Part shown: positions 7,743 to 15,499 of the stretch, in pieces | Numbering within the stretch: position 1 is the stretch's first letter | Layout of the letters: the number at the start of each line of letters is the position of its first letter | DNA from: Christensenellaceae bacterium | Lineage (GTDB): Bacteria > Bacillota > Clostridia > Christensenellales > Borkfalkiaceae | Direction: 5' to 3' | Assembly (NCBI GenBank): GCA_016295005.1 | Contig: JAEDMA010000012.1 | Location: 1-18,853, forward strand | Length of the DNA: 18,853 nt | Position numbers and translations under genes: made by a program | Notes under the pieces: model-generated | Told to the model about the DNA's origin: nothing | The model's database searches: none | What the model saw: only the letters and a program-made list of their open reading frames with translations

Positions 7743-9686
7743 ATGAAAGAAAATTATTATATAACGACCGCTATCGCGTACACGTCGTCAAAGCCGCATA
7801 TAGGCAATACTTACGAAGCGGTTTTAACCGACAGTATCGCAAGATTTCACCGTCTCGACGGAGAAAACGTACTCTTTCAGACGGGTACCGACGAACACGG
7901 TCAGAAAATAGAGGAAAAAGCGAAAGCGCTCGGCAGAACGCCGAATGAACACGTCGATATCGTTTCAGAAGAAGTTAAACGTATCTGGGATATTATGAAC
8001 GTTTCTTACGATAAATTCATAAGAACCACCGACTCTTATCACGAAAAACAAGTTCAGAAAATATTCCGTAAATTATACGAACAAGGAGATATTTATAAAG
8101 GCTCTTACGAAGGCTGGTATTGCACCCCGTGCGAAGCTTTCTATACCGAAAGTCAACTCGTAGACGGCAAATGCCCCGACTGCGGCAGAGAAGTCAAAAA
8201 AGCCAAAGAAGAAGCGTACTTTTTCAAAATGAGCAAGTACGCCGACAGACTTTTAAAATATTACGAAGAGAACCCCGATTTTATCGTTCCGGTTTCGCGC
8301 AAAAACGAAATGGTAAACAACTTCTTAAAACCGGGGCTTCAGGATTTATGCGTTTCGAGAAGTTCCTTTAAGTGGGGAATCCCCGTAGATTTCGACGATA
8401 AACACGTAGTCTACGTGTGGCTTGACGCCCTTACCAACTATATTACCGGCTTAGGTTACGACGCCGACGGCAACAGCGACGAAAAATTCAACGAGTTCTG
8501 GCCTGCCGACGTTCACGTTATCGGTAAAGATATTATAAGATTCCATACCATTTACTGGCCGATTTTCTTAATGGCTCTGGGCTTGCCGCTTCCGAAACAG
8601 GTTTACGGTCACGGCTGGCTTTTGCAGGAAGGCGGCAAAATGAGTAAATCCAAAGGCAACGTTATTTACGCCGACGACCTCGTATCCATGTTCGGTACCG
8701 ATGCCGTAAGGTATTACGTTTTAACGGCTATGCCGCAGGATAACGACGGTATTATAAGTTATGAAAACGTTATCGAAACCATTAACGGCGAACTCGCCAA
8801 CATTTTCGGTAACTTAGTCAGCAGAACGGTCGCGATGAGCAACAAATATTTCGGCGGAAAAGTGGTAAACAAAGGCGTAACGGAAGACGTCGACGCCGAT
8901 TTAAAGGCGATAGTTTCGGGCGCGTACGGTAAAGTTAAGGGCAAAATGAAAGAATACAGAATTTCCGACGCTATTTCCGAAGTGTTCGCGGTGTTCCGCA
9001 GAGCGAATAAGTATATAGACGAAACAATGCCGTGGGCGCTTTCCAAAGACGAATCGAAAAAGGACCGTTTAAACACCGTGCTTTATAATCTTACCGAAAG
9101 CATTCTCGTAGGAGCGTCGCTTTTGCAACCCTTTATGCCCGAAACTTCTTTAAAAGTAGCGGAAATTCTGGGAACTTCGCTTATTCCTTTTGAAAAATTA
9201 TCCGAATTCGACGAGACGGCAGAGTATACGGTAAAAGAAAACCCCGATAAACTTTTCGACAGATTAGACGAAAAGGCAATTCTGGAAAAGATAAACAAAG
9301 AAAAAGAAGAAAAGGCGGAAAAGGAGAAAAAGACCATGGAAAAAGAAACCTGTAAAAAACCGCAGATTAACTTCGAAGATTTTGAAAAGGTAGAACTTAA
9401 AGTCGCTTTGATAACCGCTTGCGAAAAGGTGGAAAAGAGCAAAAAACTTCTTAAACTGAAAGTTAAGTTGGGCGACGAAGAAAGAACGGTGGTAAGCGGT
9501 ATCGCGAACGCCTATTCGCCCGAATATCTCGTAGGTAAAAAGGTCGTTATGGTAACGAATCTCGCGCCCGCGAAGTTATGCGGTATCGTAAGCGAAGGAA
9601 TGATAGTCTGCGCGGAAAACGAGGAAGGCAAAATTTCTTTCCTTACGCCCGAAAAGGATATCGAAGACGGCAGCCCGATTTTCTAA
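7743..9686 (+). CDS. metG: Methionyl-tRNA synthetase with C-terminal tRNA-binding domain
   Basis: The 647-residue class I synthetase activates methionine and charges elongator and initiator tRNA-Met. It has the HIGH-type motif as HIGN at 19-22 and KMSKS at 299-303. A four-cysteine zinc knuckle is visible (C127, C130, C144, C147). The anticodon-binding helical domain follows. A charged Lys/Glu linker at about 515-545 leads to an EMAP-II/Trbp111-type tRNA-binding domain at about 546-647. The two-domain layout is that of Bacillus MetG. AAGGAG at 7732-7737 is 5 bases before the ATG. It is the first gene of a unit with the FAD oxidoreductase and tatD. Confidence 0.98.
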   Translation: MKENYYITTAIAYTSSKPHIGNTYEAVLTDSIARFHRLDGENVLFQTGTDEHGQKIEEKAKALGRTPNEHVDIVSEEVKRIWDIMNVSYDKFIRTTDSYHEKQVQKIFRKLYEQGDIYKGSYEGWYCTPCEAFYTESQLVDGKCPDCGREVKKAKEEAYFFKMSKYADRLLKYYEENPDFIVPVSRKNEMVNNFLKPGLQDLCVSRSSFKWGIPVDFDDKHVVYVWLDALTNYITGLGYDADGNSDEKFNEFWPADVHVIGKDIIRFHTIYWPIFLMALGLPLPKQVYGHGWLLQEGGKMSKSKGNVIYADDLVSMFGTDAVRYYVLTAMPQDNDGIISYENVIETINGELANIFGNLVSRTVAMSNKYFGGKVVNKGVTEDVDADLKAIVSGAYGKVKGKMKEYRISDAISEVFAVFRRANKYIDETMPWALSKDESKKDRLNTVLYNLTESILVGASLLQPFMPETSLKVAEILGTSLIPFEKLSEFDETAEYTVKENPDKLFDRLDEKAILEKINKEKEEKAEKEKKTMEKETCKKPQINFEDFEKVELKVALITACEKVEKSKKLLKLKVKLGDEERTVVSGIANAYSPEYLVGKKVVMVTNLAPAKLCGIVSEGMIVCAENEEGKISFLTPEKDIEDGSPIF

Positions 9687-9700
9687 AAAAGGGGAACGTT

Positions 9701-10903
9701 ATGGACGTTACGACCACGATTTACGAAAAAGGTAAAAATATCCCCGTCGTCGGCAGTTACGACGTAATAGTCGCGGGCGGCGGAATAGCGGGCATATCGG
9801 CGGCTCTTGCGGCGGCGGAAGAAGGGAAAAAGGTTTTGCTTATCGAAAAAGAATATCTTTTGGGCGGACTTGCAACGTTAGGGCTTGTTACCTTCTTTTT
9901 GCCCGTGTGCGACGGAAACGGTAATCTGGTAGTCGGAGGAATAGGCAAAAGGCTGCTCGAACTTTCCTATTCTCACGGAGCGGAAACGCCCCTTCCCGAA
10001 CCCTGGCTTAAATACCTGAACGGCGAAAAAGTTTCTAAATCTTCGTTAAAAGAAAACAGAGCGGAATGCAGATATAACGCGGGTCTTTTCGCAATTTTAG
10101 CCGAAAGGCTTTTAATCGACGCGGGCGTTAAAATCGCGTACGGTTCTCTCGTGACGGGGGCAACGGTTAAAAGAAACAAAATTACCCACTTAATCGTCGA
10201 AAATAAAGGGGGAAGACAGGCTTACGCCGTCTGTTCCGTAGTGGACGCGACGGGGGATTCCGACGTGGCGAGAGCAAGCGGCGCTTTAACCGCGACTTTC
10301 GGCGCGGGCAATATTTTGGCTGCGTGGTATTACAGAAACGGAAAAAATACGCCTAACGACGTGCAGACCTTAGGTTTTTGCGACGGAACGATAAAAAAAG
10401 AAAACAGTCTCGATACGACTAAAAAATATTACGGGCTTACCGAAGAAGATTTGAGCGAACAGGTGATAGATTCGCACGCTTCGCTTCTTAACCACTTCTT
10501 AAAAAACGGCGAACTTACCGATACCCATACCCTTAACGCCGTGGCGACCATTCCGCAGATAAGAATGACGAGAAGAATAGTGGGTAAAACCACTCTCGAC
10601 ATTTATTCCGATAAAAAGGTTACGGACTGCGTAGGTCTTATCCCCGACTGGAAAAAACGGGGTGTATCGTACAAACTGCCGTATTCGGCTTTATATTCGG
10701 CGAACGTAAAAAACCTTATAGCGGCAGGCAGAAACATTTCCGTTACCGACGACAGTTGGGATGTTACGAGAGTTATCCCCGTATGCGCGGTAAGCGGCGA
10801 AGCGGCGGGGGTTGCTGCGGCGAACACGTCGGATTTCGCCAAATACCCGGTTAAGGAATTGCGTAAAAAACTGATTGACCGCGGCGTAATATTGAAAATT
10901 TAG
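9701..10903 (+). CDS. FAD-dependent oxidoreductase
   Basis: The 400-residue product begins with an FAD-binding Rossmann fold: DVIVAGGGIAGISAALAAAE at 21-40, with the ribose-binding acidic residue near E49 (LLIEKE). LGGLATLGLV at 54-63 follows. The second FAD contact, VDATGDSDVA, is at 181-190, and a C-terminal AAGRNIS...AVSGEAAGVAAA block at 341-374 is typical of the FAD_oxidored family. No signal peptide or iron-sulfur motif is seen, and the substrate cannot be deduced. The ATG at 9701 has AAGGGGAA just upstream; longer in-frame starts run far into metG and are rejected. Only 14 bases separate it from metG and 16 from tatD, so it is co-transcribed. Confidence 0.85.
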   Translation: MDVTTTIYEKGKNIPVVGSYDVIVAGGGIAGISAALAAAEEGKKVLLIEKEYLLGGLATLGLVTFFLPVCDGNGNLVVGGIGKRLLELSYSHGAETPLPEPWLKYLNGEKVSKSSLKENRAECRYNAGLFAILAERLLIDAGVKIAYGSLVTGATVKRNKITHLIVENKGGRQAYAVCSVVDATGDSDVARASGALTATFGAGNILAAWYYRNGKNTPNDVQTLGFCDGTIKKENSLDTTKKYYGLTEEDLSEQVIDSHASLLNHFLKNGELTDTHTLNAVATIPQIRMTRRIVGKTTLDIYSDKKVTDCVGLIPDWKKRGVSYKLPYSALYSANVKNLIAAGRNISVTDDSWDVTRVIPVCAVSGEAAGVAAANTSDFAKYPVKELRKKLIDRGVILKI

Positions 10904-10919
10904 GTTATCGCGTGTAGAT

Positions 10920-11687
10920 ATGTACATAGACACACATTGCCATTTAGACGACGAAAAATTTTCGGACGTTAAAGAAGAAGTAAATAAATACCTTGCTGCC
11001 GGAGTAGATACCGTCATCAACGCGGGGTACAACCTTGCGTCTTCCGAAAACGGAAAGAAACTTTCAGAAAAGTTTACGTCGGTATATTTTGCCGTAGGGT
11101 TTCACCCGAGCGATTCGGCTTATTACGACGATATTGCCGAAAAAAGGCTTATAGAACTCGCCGCCGAAAAGAAGTGCGTGGCGATAGGCGAAATCGGGCT
11201 CGATTATCACTGGGATTACGATAAAACAATTCAGAAAGAAATATTCGAAAGGCAGTTGTATTTAGCGTATAAAGCAGGGCTTCCTTTCTGTATACATTCC
11301 CGCGAAGCGACTAAAGATACTCTCGATATATTAAAAAGCAACAAGAAATATATTGAGCGCGGTGGCGTTATGCACTGCTTTTCGGGCAGTAAAGAAACGT
11401 GCGCGGAATATCTCGATTTAGGTCTTTATATCGCGTTCGGCGGCGTCGTTACATTTAAAAATTCGGTAAACGTAAAAGAAGCGGCGGCGTTTACGCCGAC
11501 GGACAGAATCCTTACCGAAACGGACAGTCCGTATATGTCGCCCGAACCTAAAAGGGGAAGGGTAAATTCGCCCGAAAACGTGGCGATAGTGTGCGATTAT
11601 TTATCCGCACTTAAAAACGCGGATAAAACAGATTTTGCGGAACAGGTAAAAAACAACGCGAAAAGGCTTTTTGTTAAATTGAAATAA
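10920..11687 (+). CDS. tatD: TatD-family metal-dependent hydrolase (DNase)
   Basis: The 255-residue amidohydrolase-fold protein has the complete TatD metal-ligand set: H6 and H8 (THCHLD), E91 (GEIGLDYHW), H126 (IHSRE), H152 (MHCFSG) and D202 (TETDSPY). Family members are divalent-metal-dependent nucleases acting on DNA ends, and some have been linked to RNA or D-aminoacyl-tRNA processing. Length is standard. The Shine-Dalgarno is weak, so translation may depend on coupling to the upstream gene 16 bases away. In Firmicutes tatD typically sits between metG and rnmV/ksgA; here rnmV is missing. A strong terminator follows the stop. Confidence 0.95.
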   Translation: MYIDTHCHLDDEKFSDVKEEVNKYLAAGVDTVINAGYNLASSENGKKLSEKFTSVYFAVGFHPSDSAYYDDIAEKRLIELAAEKKCVAIGEIGLDYHWDYDKTIQKEIFERQLYLAYKAGLPFCIHSREATKDTLDILKSNKKYIERGGVMHCFSGSKETCAEYLDLGLYIAFGGVVTFKNSVNVKEAAAFTPTDRILTETDSPYMSPEPKRGRVNSPENVAIVCDYLSALKNADKTDFAEQVKNNAKRLFVKLK

Positions 11688-11720
11688 AAAAAGCCGCTTT
11701 AAATTCAAAGCGGCTTTTTT
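11687..11720 (+). terminator. Terminator after tatD
   Basis: A 14-bp stem (11687-11700 with 11707-11720) with loop AAATTC and a six-T tail starts at the tatD stop codon. A-rich and T-rich flanks make it usable in both directions. It ends the metG-FAD oxidoreductase-tatD unit. Confidence 0.92.
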
Positions 11721-11743
11721 GTTTAATCATTGGTAAAAAATGA

Positions 11744-11773
11744 TTCGTAAGGTTATCCTTACGTTAATATAAT
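11744..11773 (+). promoter_or_regulatory. Promoter of the ksgA unit
   Basis: A perfect TATAAT at 11768-11773 has only a weak -35 (TTCGTA, 11744-11749) 18 bases upstream. It should start transcription near 11780, about 37 bases before ksgA. The weak -35 is overlapped by the inverted repeat at 11746-11763. Confidence 0.6.
11746..11763. repeat. Perfect inverted repeat in the ksgA promoter
   Basis: CGTAAGG-TTAT-CCTTACG is a 7-bp perfect inverted repeat lying between the -35 and -10 elements of the ksgA promoter. It has no T tract and follows a strong terminator, so an operator for a dimeric regulator is more likely than a second terminator. I do not recognise the motif. Confidence 0.6.
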
Positions 11774-11816
11774 GCCGAGAAATAAAATTTTTATACGTCG
11801 GCGGAAAAGGTAAATA

Positions 11817-12656
11817 ATGGAAATAAACGAAAAAAAAAGACTATCCGAGTACGGCTTTTCTTTTAAGAAGGCTTACGGACAAAACTTTTTGACCGACGAA
11901 AATCTGCTTACGAGAATAGTCGAAAAAGCAGGCGTCGATAAAAACGTTTCCGTACTCGAAATAGGCTGCGGAGCGGGCGCGCTTACTAAAATATTGTGTA
12001 AAAAAGCCGGATTCGTTTTGGGGTACGAAATAGATACCCGTCTTAAACCCGTGCTTAAAGACGCGCTTTCTTCTTTCGATAATTACGAAATAGTTTATAA
12101 AGACGTATTGAAAGAAGATATGAAAAAAATCGAAAAGGAACTCGGCGGCGATTATATTCTCGTCGCGAATCTTCCTTATTATATCACTACGGACATAGTG
12201 ATGGCTTTTTTAGAAAACGCTTCTATGGTTACGGGAATGGTTATAATGGTTCAGGAAGAAGTCGCCAAAAGGTTTTCCGCGAAACCGTCTTCGTCCGATT
12301 ACGGCGCGATAACGGTCGCGATAAATTTAAGGGGCGAAGCGGAAATTATCGAAAGAGTACCGAGAGAAAAATTTACGCCGTCGCCGAACGTCGATTCGGC
12401 GGTGGTAAAAATCACCGTGGATAAAAACAAAAACGCAGACGTCGATAAAACGGCGGTAAGAAACGTCGTAAGAACGGGTTTTAACAATCGCAGAAAAATG
12501 TTTATAAACAATCTTATGAAAGATTATAAACTCGACAGAAATACGGCGGAAAACGTTCTTATAAAAGCAGGCGTTCCGCTTACCGCAAGGGGAGAAACTT
12601 TTTCCGCCGAACAGTATATAACGTTGTCGGAGATATTGAAAGATTATGAAAAGTAA
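11817..12656 (+). CDS. ksgA: 16S rRNA (adenine(1518)-N6/adenine(1519)-N6)-dimethyltransferase
   Basis: The 279-residue SAM-dependent enzyme (KsgA/RsmA) dimethylates two adenines in the 3'-terminal helix of 16S rRNA late in 30S assembly. QNFLTD at 22-27 is the N-terminal signature. The SAM motif I LEIGCGAGALT is at 47-57, the acidic SAM contact in GYEID near 69-73, and the catalytic motif IV NLPYYITT at 118-125. A C-terminal helical domain follows (GFNNRRKMFINNLM). Length is normal. GGAAAAGG at 11803-11810 serves as ribosome binding site. It starts a new unit behind its own promoter, and its last 11 bases overlap rdgB. Confidence 0.97.
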   Translation: MEINEKKRLSEYGFSFKKAYGQNFLTDENLLTRIVEKAGVDKNVSVLEIGCGAGALTKILCKKAGFVLGYEIDTRLKPVLKDALSSFDNYEIVYKDVLKEDMKKIEKELGGDYILVANLPYYITTDIVMAFLENASMVTGMVIMVQEEVAKRFSAKPSSSDYGAITVAINLRGEAEIIERVPREKFTPSPNVDSAVVKITVDKNKNADVDKTAVRNVVRTGFNNRRKMFINNLMKDYKLDRNTAENVLIKAGVPLTARGETFSAEQYITLSEILKDYEK

Positions 12657-13233
12657 AATAGTTTTCGCAAGCGGTAACCGCCATAAACTGGAAGAAGTGA
12701 AAGCCATACTTTCGGAATACGAAATCGCGCTTTGCTCAGATTTGGGGTTTAACGAAGAAATAGAAGAAACGGGCGCTACTTTTTACGAAAACGCCCTGAT
12801 AAAAGCAAAAAGGGTGTCGGAAGTTTTAGGCGTTCCCGCGCTTTCCGACGACAGCGGTTTGTGCGTCGAAGCGCTTTCGGGCGCGCCCGGGATATTCAGC
12901 GCGAGATACGCGGGCGACGGAAAAGACGAATCCAACATAAAACTTCTGCTTAAAAACATGGAAGGCGTTAATAACAGAAACGCGGAGTTTGTGAGCGCGG
13001 TCGTGTATTACGACGCAAAAAAGGATAAAACTCTTTACTATATCGGCAAAACCGAAGGCAGAATTCTCACCGAAAAAGACGGAAATAACGGTTTCGGGTA
13101 CGACCCCGTTTTTTACAGTTTCGATTTGGGTAAGAGCATGGGCGTTGCGACGTCGGAAGAAAAAAATTCCGTAAGTCACCGCGCGAGAGCGCTTAACGGA
13201 CTTAAAGAGTTATTGAAAAAAGAAAAGATTTAA
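12646..13233 (+). CDS. rdgB: Non-canonical purine NTP pyrophosphatase (XTP/dITP diphosphatase)
   Basis: The 195-residue HAM1/RdgB-family enzyme hydrolyses dITP, XTP and ITP to monophosphates, keeping deaminated purines out of DNA and RNA. The substrate and metal motifs are intact: ASGNRHKLEE at 8-17, LSDDSGL at 66-72, GAPGIFSARYAG at 79-90, GFGYDPVF at 149-156 and SHRARAL at 177-183. The ATG lies inside the 3' end of ksgA with an 11-base overlap, which points to translational coupling. Length is typical. Confidence 0.97.
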   Translation: MKSKIVFASGNRHKLEEVKAILSEYEIALCSDLGFNEEIEETGATFYENALIKAKRVSEVLGVPALSDDSGLCVEALSGAPGIFSARYAGDGKDESNIKLLLKNMEGVNNRNAEFVSAVVYYDAKKDKTLYYIGKTEGRILTEKDGNNGFGYDPVFYSFDLGKSMGVATSEEKNSVSHRARALNGLKELLKKEKI

Positions 13234-13308
13234 CGCTTAAACAGAACGCAATGCAAAGCGACCGAGTAAAACTTTTTTATCTACGCATAATAACGATAAG
13301 AGTTTTTT

Positions 13309-14175
13309 ATGAAAAAGAAGTTTTTATTCGGCGCGGCGACGCTGATATTTGCCTGCGCGTTGTTTTGCGGCGGAACTTTTACCGCCGAAGCGGAAATGCC
13401 CTTTTACGGGTTAAAACCAAAGCCGCTCGTGGAAAGAAGCGTATTCACTACTTTTTACGGCAATTCGTCAATTGAAAGAAAACACAATATATCACTCGCC
13501 GTAAAGAGTATAAACGGCGTTTTGGTGGATATAGGCGGAGAATTTTCTTTTAACCGTACCGTCGGCAGACGAACCAAAGAAAGGGGATACAAGCAAGCGA
13601 AAATTATAGTGGGCGACGGTTTTGTGGAAGGGACGGGCGGCGGCGTTTGTCAGGTTTCGACGACGCTGTATAACGCAGTATTAAACGCCGGGCTTAAAAT
13701 TACCGAATATCACGCTCATTCACTTGCGGTGAGTTACGTTTCGCCCTCGTTTGACGCAATGGTGAATTACGGTTCGGCGGATTTAAGGTTTATTAACGAC
13801 ACCGACAATCCCGTTATTGTTTACGCCTTTTGCGACGGGGAATCTCTGACGGTAAAAATCGTGGGCGAAAAAGCCGATTTTACGATAAAACGGCAAAGCG
13901 AAATTACCGAAAGGGTAGTAGCGCCCGAACCATTTATCGAGTACGATATAGAAGGCAAGTACCCCGATTTAAAAGAAGGGGAAAAGGCGGTCGTTACTTA
14001 CGGCAAAGACGGAATAAAAAGTAAAGCCGTGTTCGTAAAAATATATAAAAACGGCAAAAAAGAGTATTTTATACGGAAAGATTTTTATAAACCCGTACGC
14101 GGTAAAATAATCGTCGGCACGGCAAAGGCGGCGGAAGAAACGCCCGAAGAAATATCGGTACCGAACGAAGAATGA
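13309..14175 (+). CDS. VanW-family exported protein with G5-like C-terminus
   Basis: The 288-residue protein begins with a signal peptide: three lysines, a hydrophobic core at about 5-22, and a probable cleavage after AEA at 27-29. The VanW domain spans about 50-185, with GEFSFNRTVG at 77-86 and the hallmark GGGVCQVSTTLYNA at 110-123, then HSLAVSYV and DLRFIND. Residues about 199-271 look like a G5 domain, a fold found in peptidoglycan-associated proteins. It probably acts at the cell wall; the VanW biochemical activity is unknown, and the name does not imply vancomycin resistance, since no van genes are present. It lies 75 bases after rdgB with only a weak Shine-Dalgarno. Confidence 0.88.
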   Translation: MKKKFLFGAATLIFACALFCGGTFTAEAEMPFYGLKPKPLVERSVFTTFYGNSSIERKHNISLAVKSINGVLVDIGGEFSFNRTVGRRTKERGYKQAKIIVGDGFVEGTGGGVCQVSTTLYNAVLNAGLKITEYHAHSLAVSYVSPSFDAMVNYGSADLRFINDTDNPVIVYAFCDGESLTVKIVGEKADFTIKRQSEITERVVAPEPFIEYDIEGKYPDLKEGEKAVVTYGKDGIKSKAVFVKIYKNGKKEYFIRKDFYKPVRGKIIVGTAKAAEETPEEISVPNEE

Positions 14176-14243
14176 AACGTTAGAAAGCGTAAAATCGCTT
14201 GGATAAAAGGATAACGACGGCAACGCCGAAAAAGGAAAAAATT

Positions 14244-15482
14244 ATGTTTTTTGAAAAATTAAAAGAATTCGACCCCGAAATATACGCTTCATGCGAAAAG
14301 GAACTTTTAAGACAACAACACAATATAGAACTTATCGCTTCGGAAAATATTGTTTCCGAAGGCGTTCTTTTGGCAGCGGGAACTATTCTTACCAACAAAT
14401 ACGCCGAAGGCTATCCGTCTAAAAGATATTACGGCGGGTGCGTTTACGTCGACCAAGTGGAAGAGTTGGCGAGGGAAAGAGCGAAACTTCTTTTCGGAGC
14501 GGAACACGCCAACGTTCAGCCGCACAGCGGAGCAAACGCAAATTTTGCGGTGTTTTTCGCCCTTCTTAATCCCGGGGATACGGTGCTGTCGTTAAGCCTT
14601 GCGCACGGCGGACACTTGTCTCACGGTTCGCCCGTAAACATTTCGGGTAAGTATTTCAATATCGTGCCGTATACCGTAAATAAAGAAACGGAAACGCTCG
14701 ATTACGACGAAATAAGAAGGCTTGCGTTAGAAAATAAGCCAAAACTTATTCTTGCGGGGGCAAGCGCGTATCCGCGTAAAATAGATTTTAAGAAATTCAG
14801 AGAAATAGCCGACGAGGTCGGCGCGTATCTTATGGTAGATATGGCGCACATCGCGGGGCTTGTCGCCGCGGGACTTCACGAAAACCCCGTTCCGTACGCA
14901 GACGTGGTTACTTCCACTACCCATAAAACGTTAAGGGGACCGCGCGGCGGACTGGTTTTATGCAAAGAAAAGTACGCCAAGGCGATTGATAAAGCGGTGT
15001 TCCCGGGAACGCAGGGCGGTCCGCTTATGCACATTATAGCCGCAAAGGCGGTCGCGTTCGGCGAAGCGCTTAAAGGCGATTTTAAGGTTTATCAGAAAAA
15101 GGTAGTCGAAAACGCAAAAACTCTTTCCGAAAGTCTTGTAAATAAAGGAATCAGGCTGGTTTCGGGGGGTACCGATAACCACCTTATGCTTCTAAACCTT
15201 ACGGGAACGGGCGTTACGGGCAAAGAACTCGAAAGACGGCTCGACGAAGTACATATCACCGCCAACAAAAACGCTATTCCCTTCGATACGGAAAGCCCGT
15301 TTATTACGAGCGGTTTAAGAATAGGCGCGCCGGCCGTCACCACAAGGGGATTCGGCAAAAACGAAATGGAAAAAATCGCGGGGTATATCGCAGACGTTAT
15401 AATAGATTTCGACGGCAACAGAAAAAGAATTACCGAAGAAGTTATCGCTCTTTGCGAAAAATTTCCGATTTATAATAAATAA
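14244..15482 (+). CDS. glyA: Serine hydroxymethyltransferase
   Basis: The 412-residue PLP enzyme interconverts serine + THF with glycine + 5,10-methylene-THF, the main one-carbon source of the cell. The family start (about 10 residues before EIYASCEKEL), IELIASENIVS at 28-38, NKYAEGYPSKRYYGG at 51-65, and the PLP-binding lysine K228 in TSTTHKTLRGPRGG at 223-236 are all visible. The ATG at 14244 has AAGGAA about 8 bases upstream and gives the usual length. An in-frame TTG at 14199 would add 15 residues unlike the family. It is followed 17 bases later by fhs, the next step in the same cofactor cycle. Confidence 0.97.
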   Translation: MFFEKLKEFDPEIYASCEKELLRQQHNIELIASENIVSEGVLLAAGTILTNKYAEGYPSKRYYGGCVYVDQVEELARERAKLLFGAEHANVQPHSGANANFAVFFALLNPGDTVLSLSLAHGGHLSHGSPVNISGKYFNIVPYTVNKETETLDYDEIRRLALENKPKLILAGASAYPRKIDFKKFREIADEVGAYLMVDMAHIAGLVAAGLHENPVPYADVVTSTTHKTLRGPRGGLVLCKEKYAKAIDKAVFPGTQGGPLMHIIAAKAVAFGEALKGDFKVYQKKVVENAKTLSESLVNKGIRLVSGGTDNHLMLLNLTGTGVTGKELERRLDEVHITANKNAIPFDTESPFITSGLRIGAPAVTTRGFGKNEMEKIAGYIADVIIDFDGNRKRITEEVIALCEKFPIYNK

Positions 15483-15499
15483 AGAATACGGAGGATAAA

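Noticed and set aside
13309..14175. Vancomycin-resistance role for the VanW-family gene
   Set aside because: No vanA/B ligase, vanH, vanX or vanRS genes are nearby. VanW/G5 proteins are common in Clostridia without resistance.
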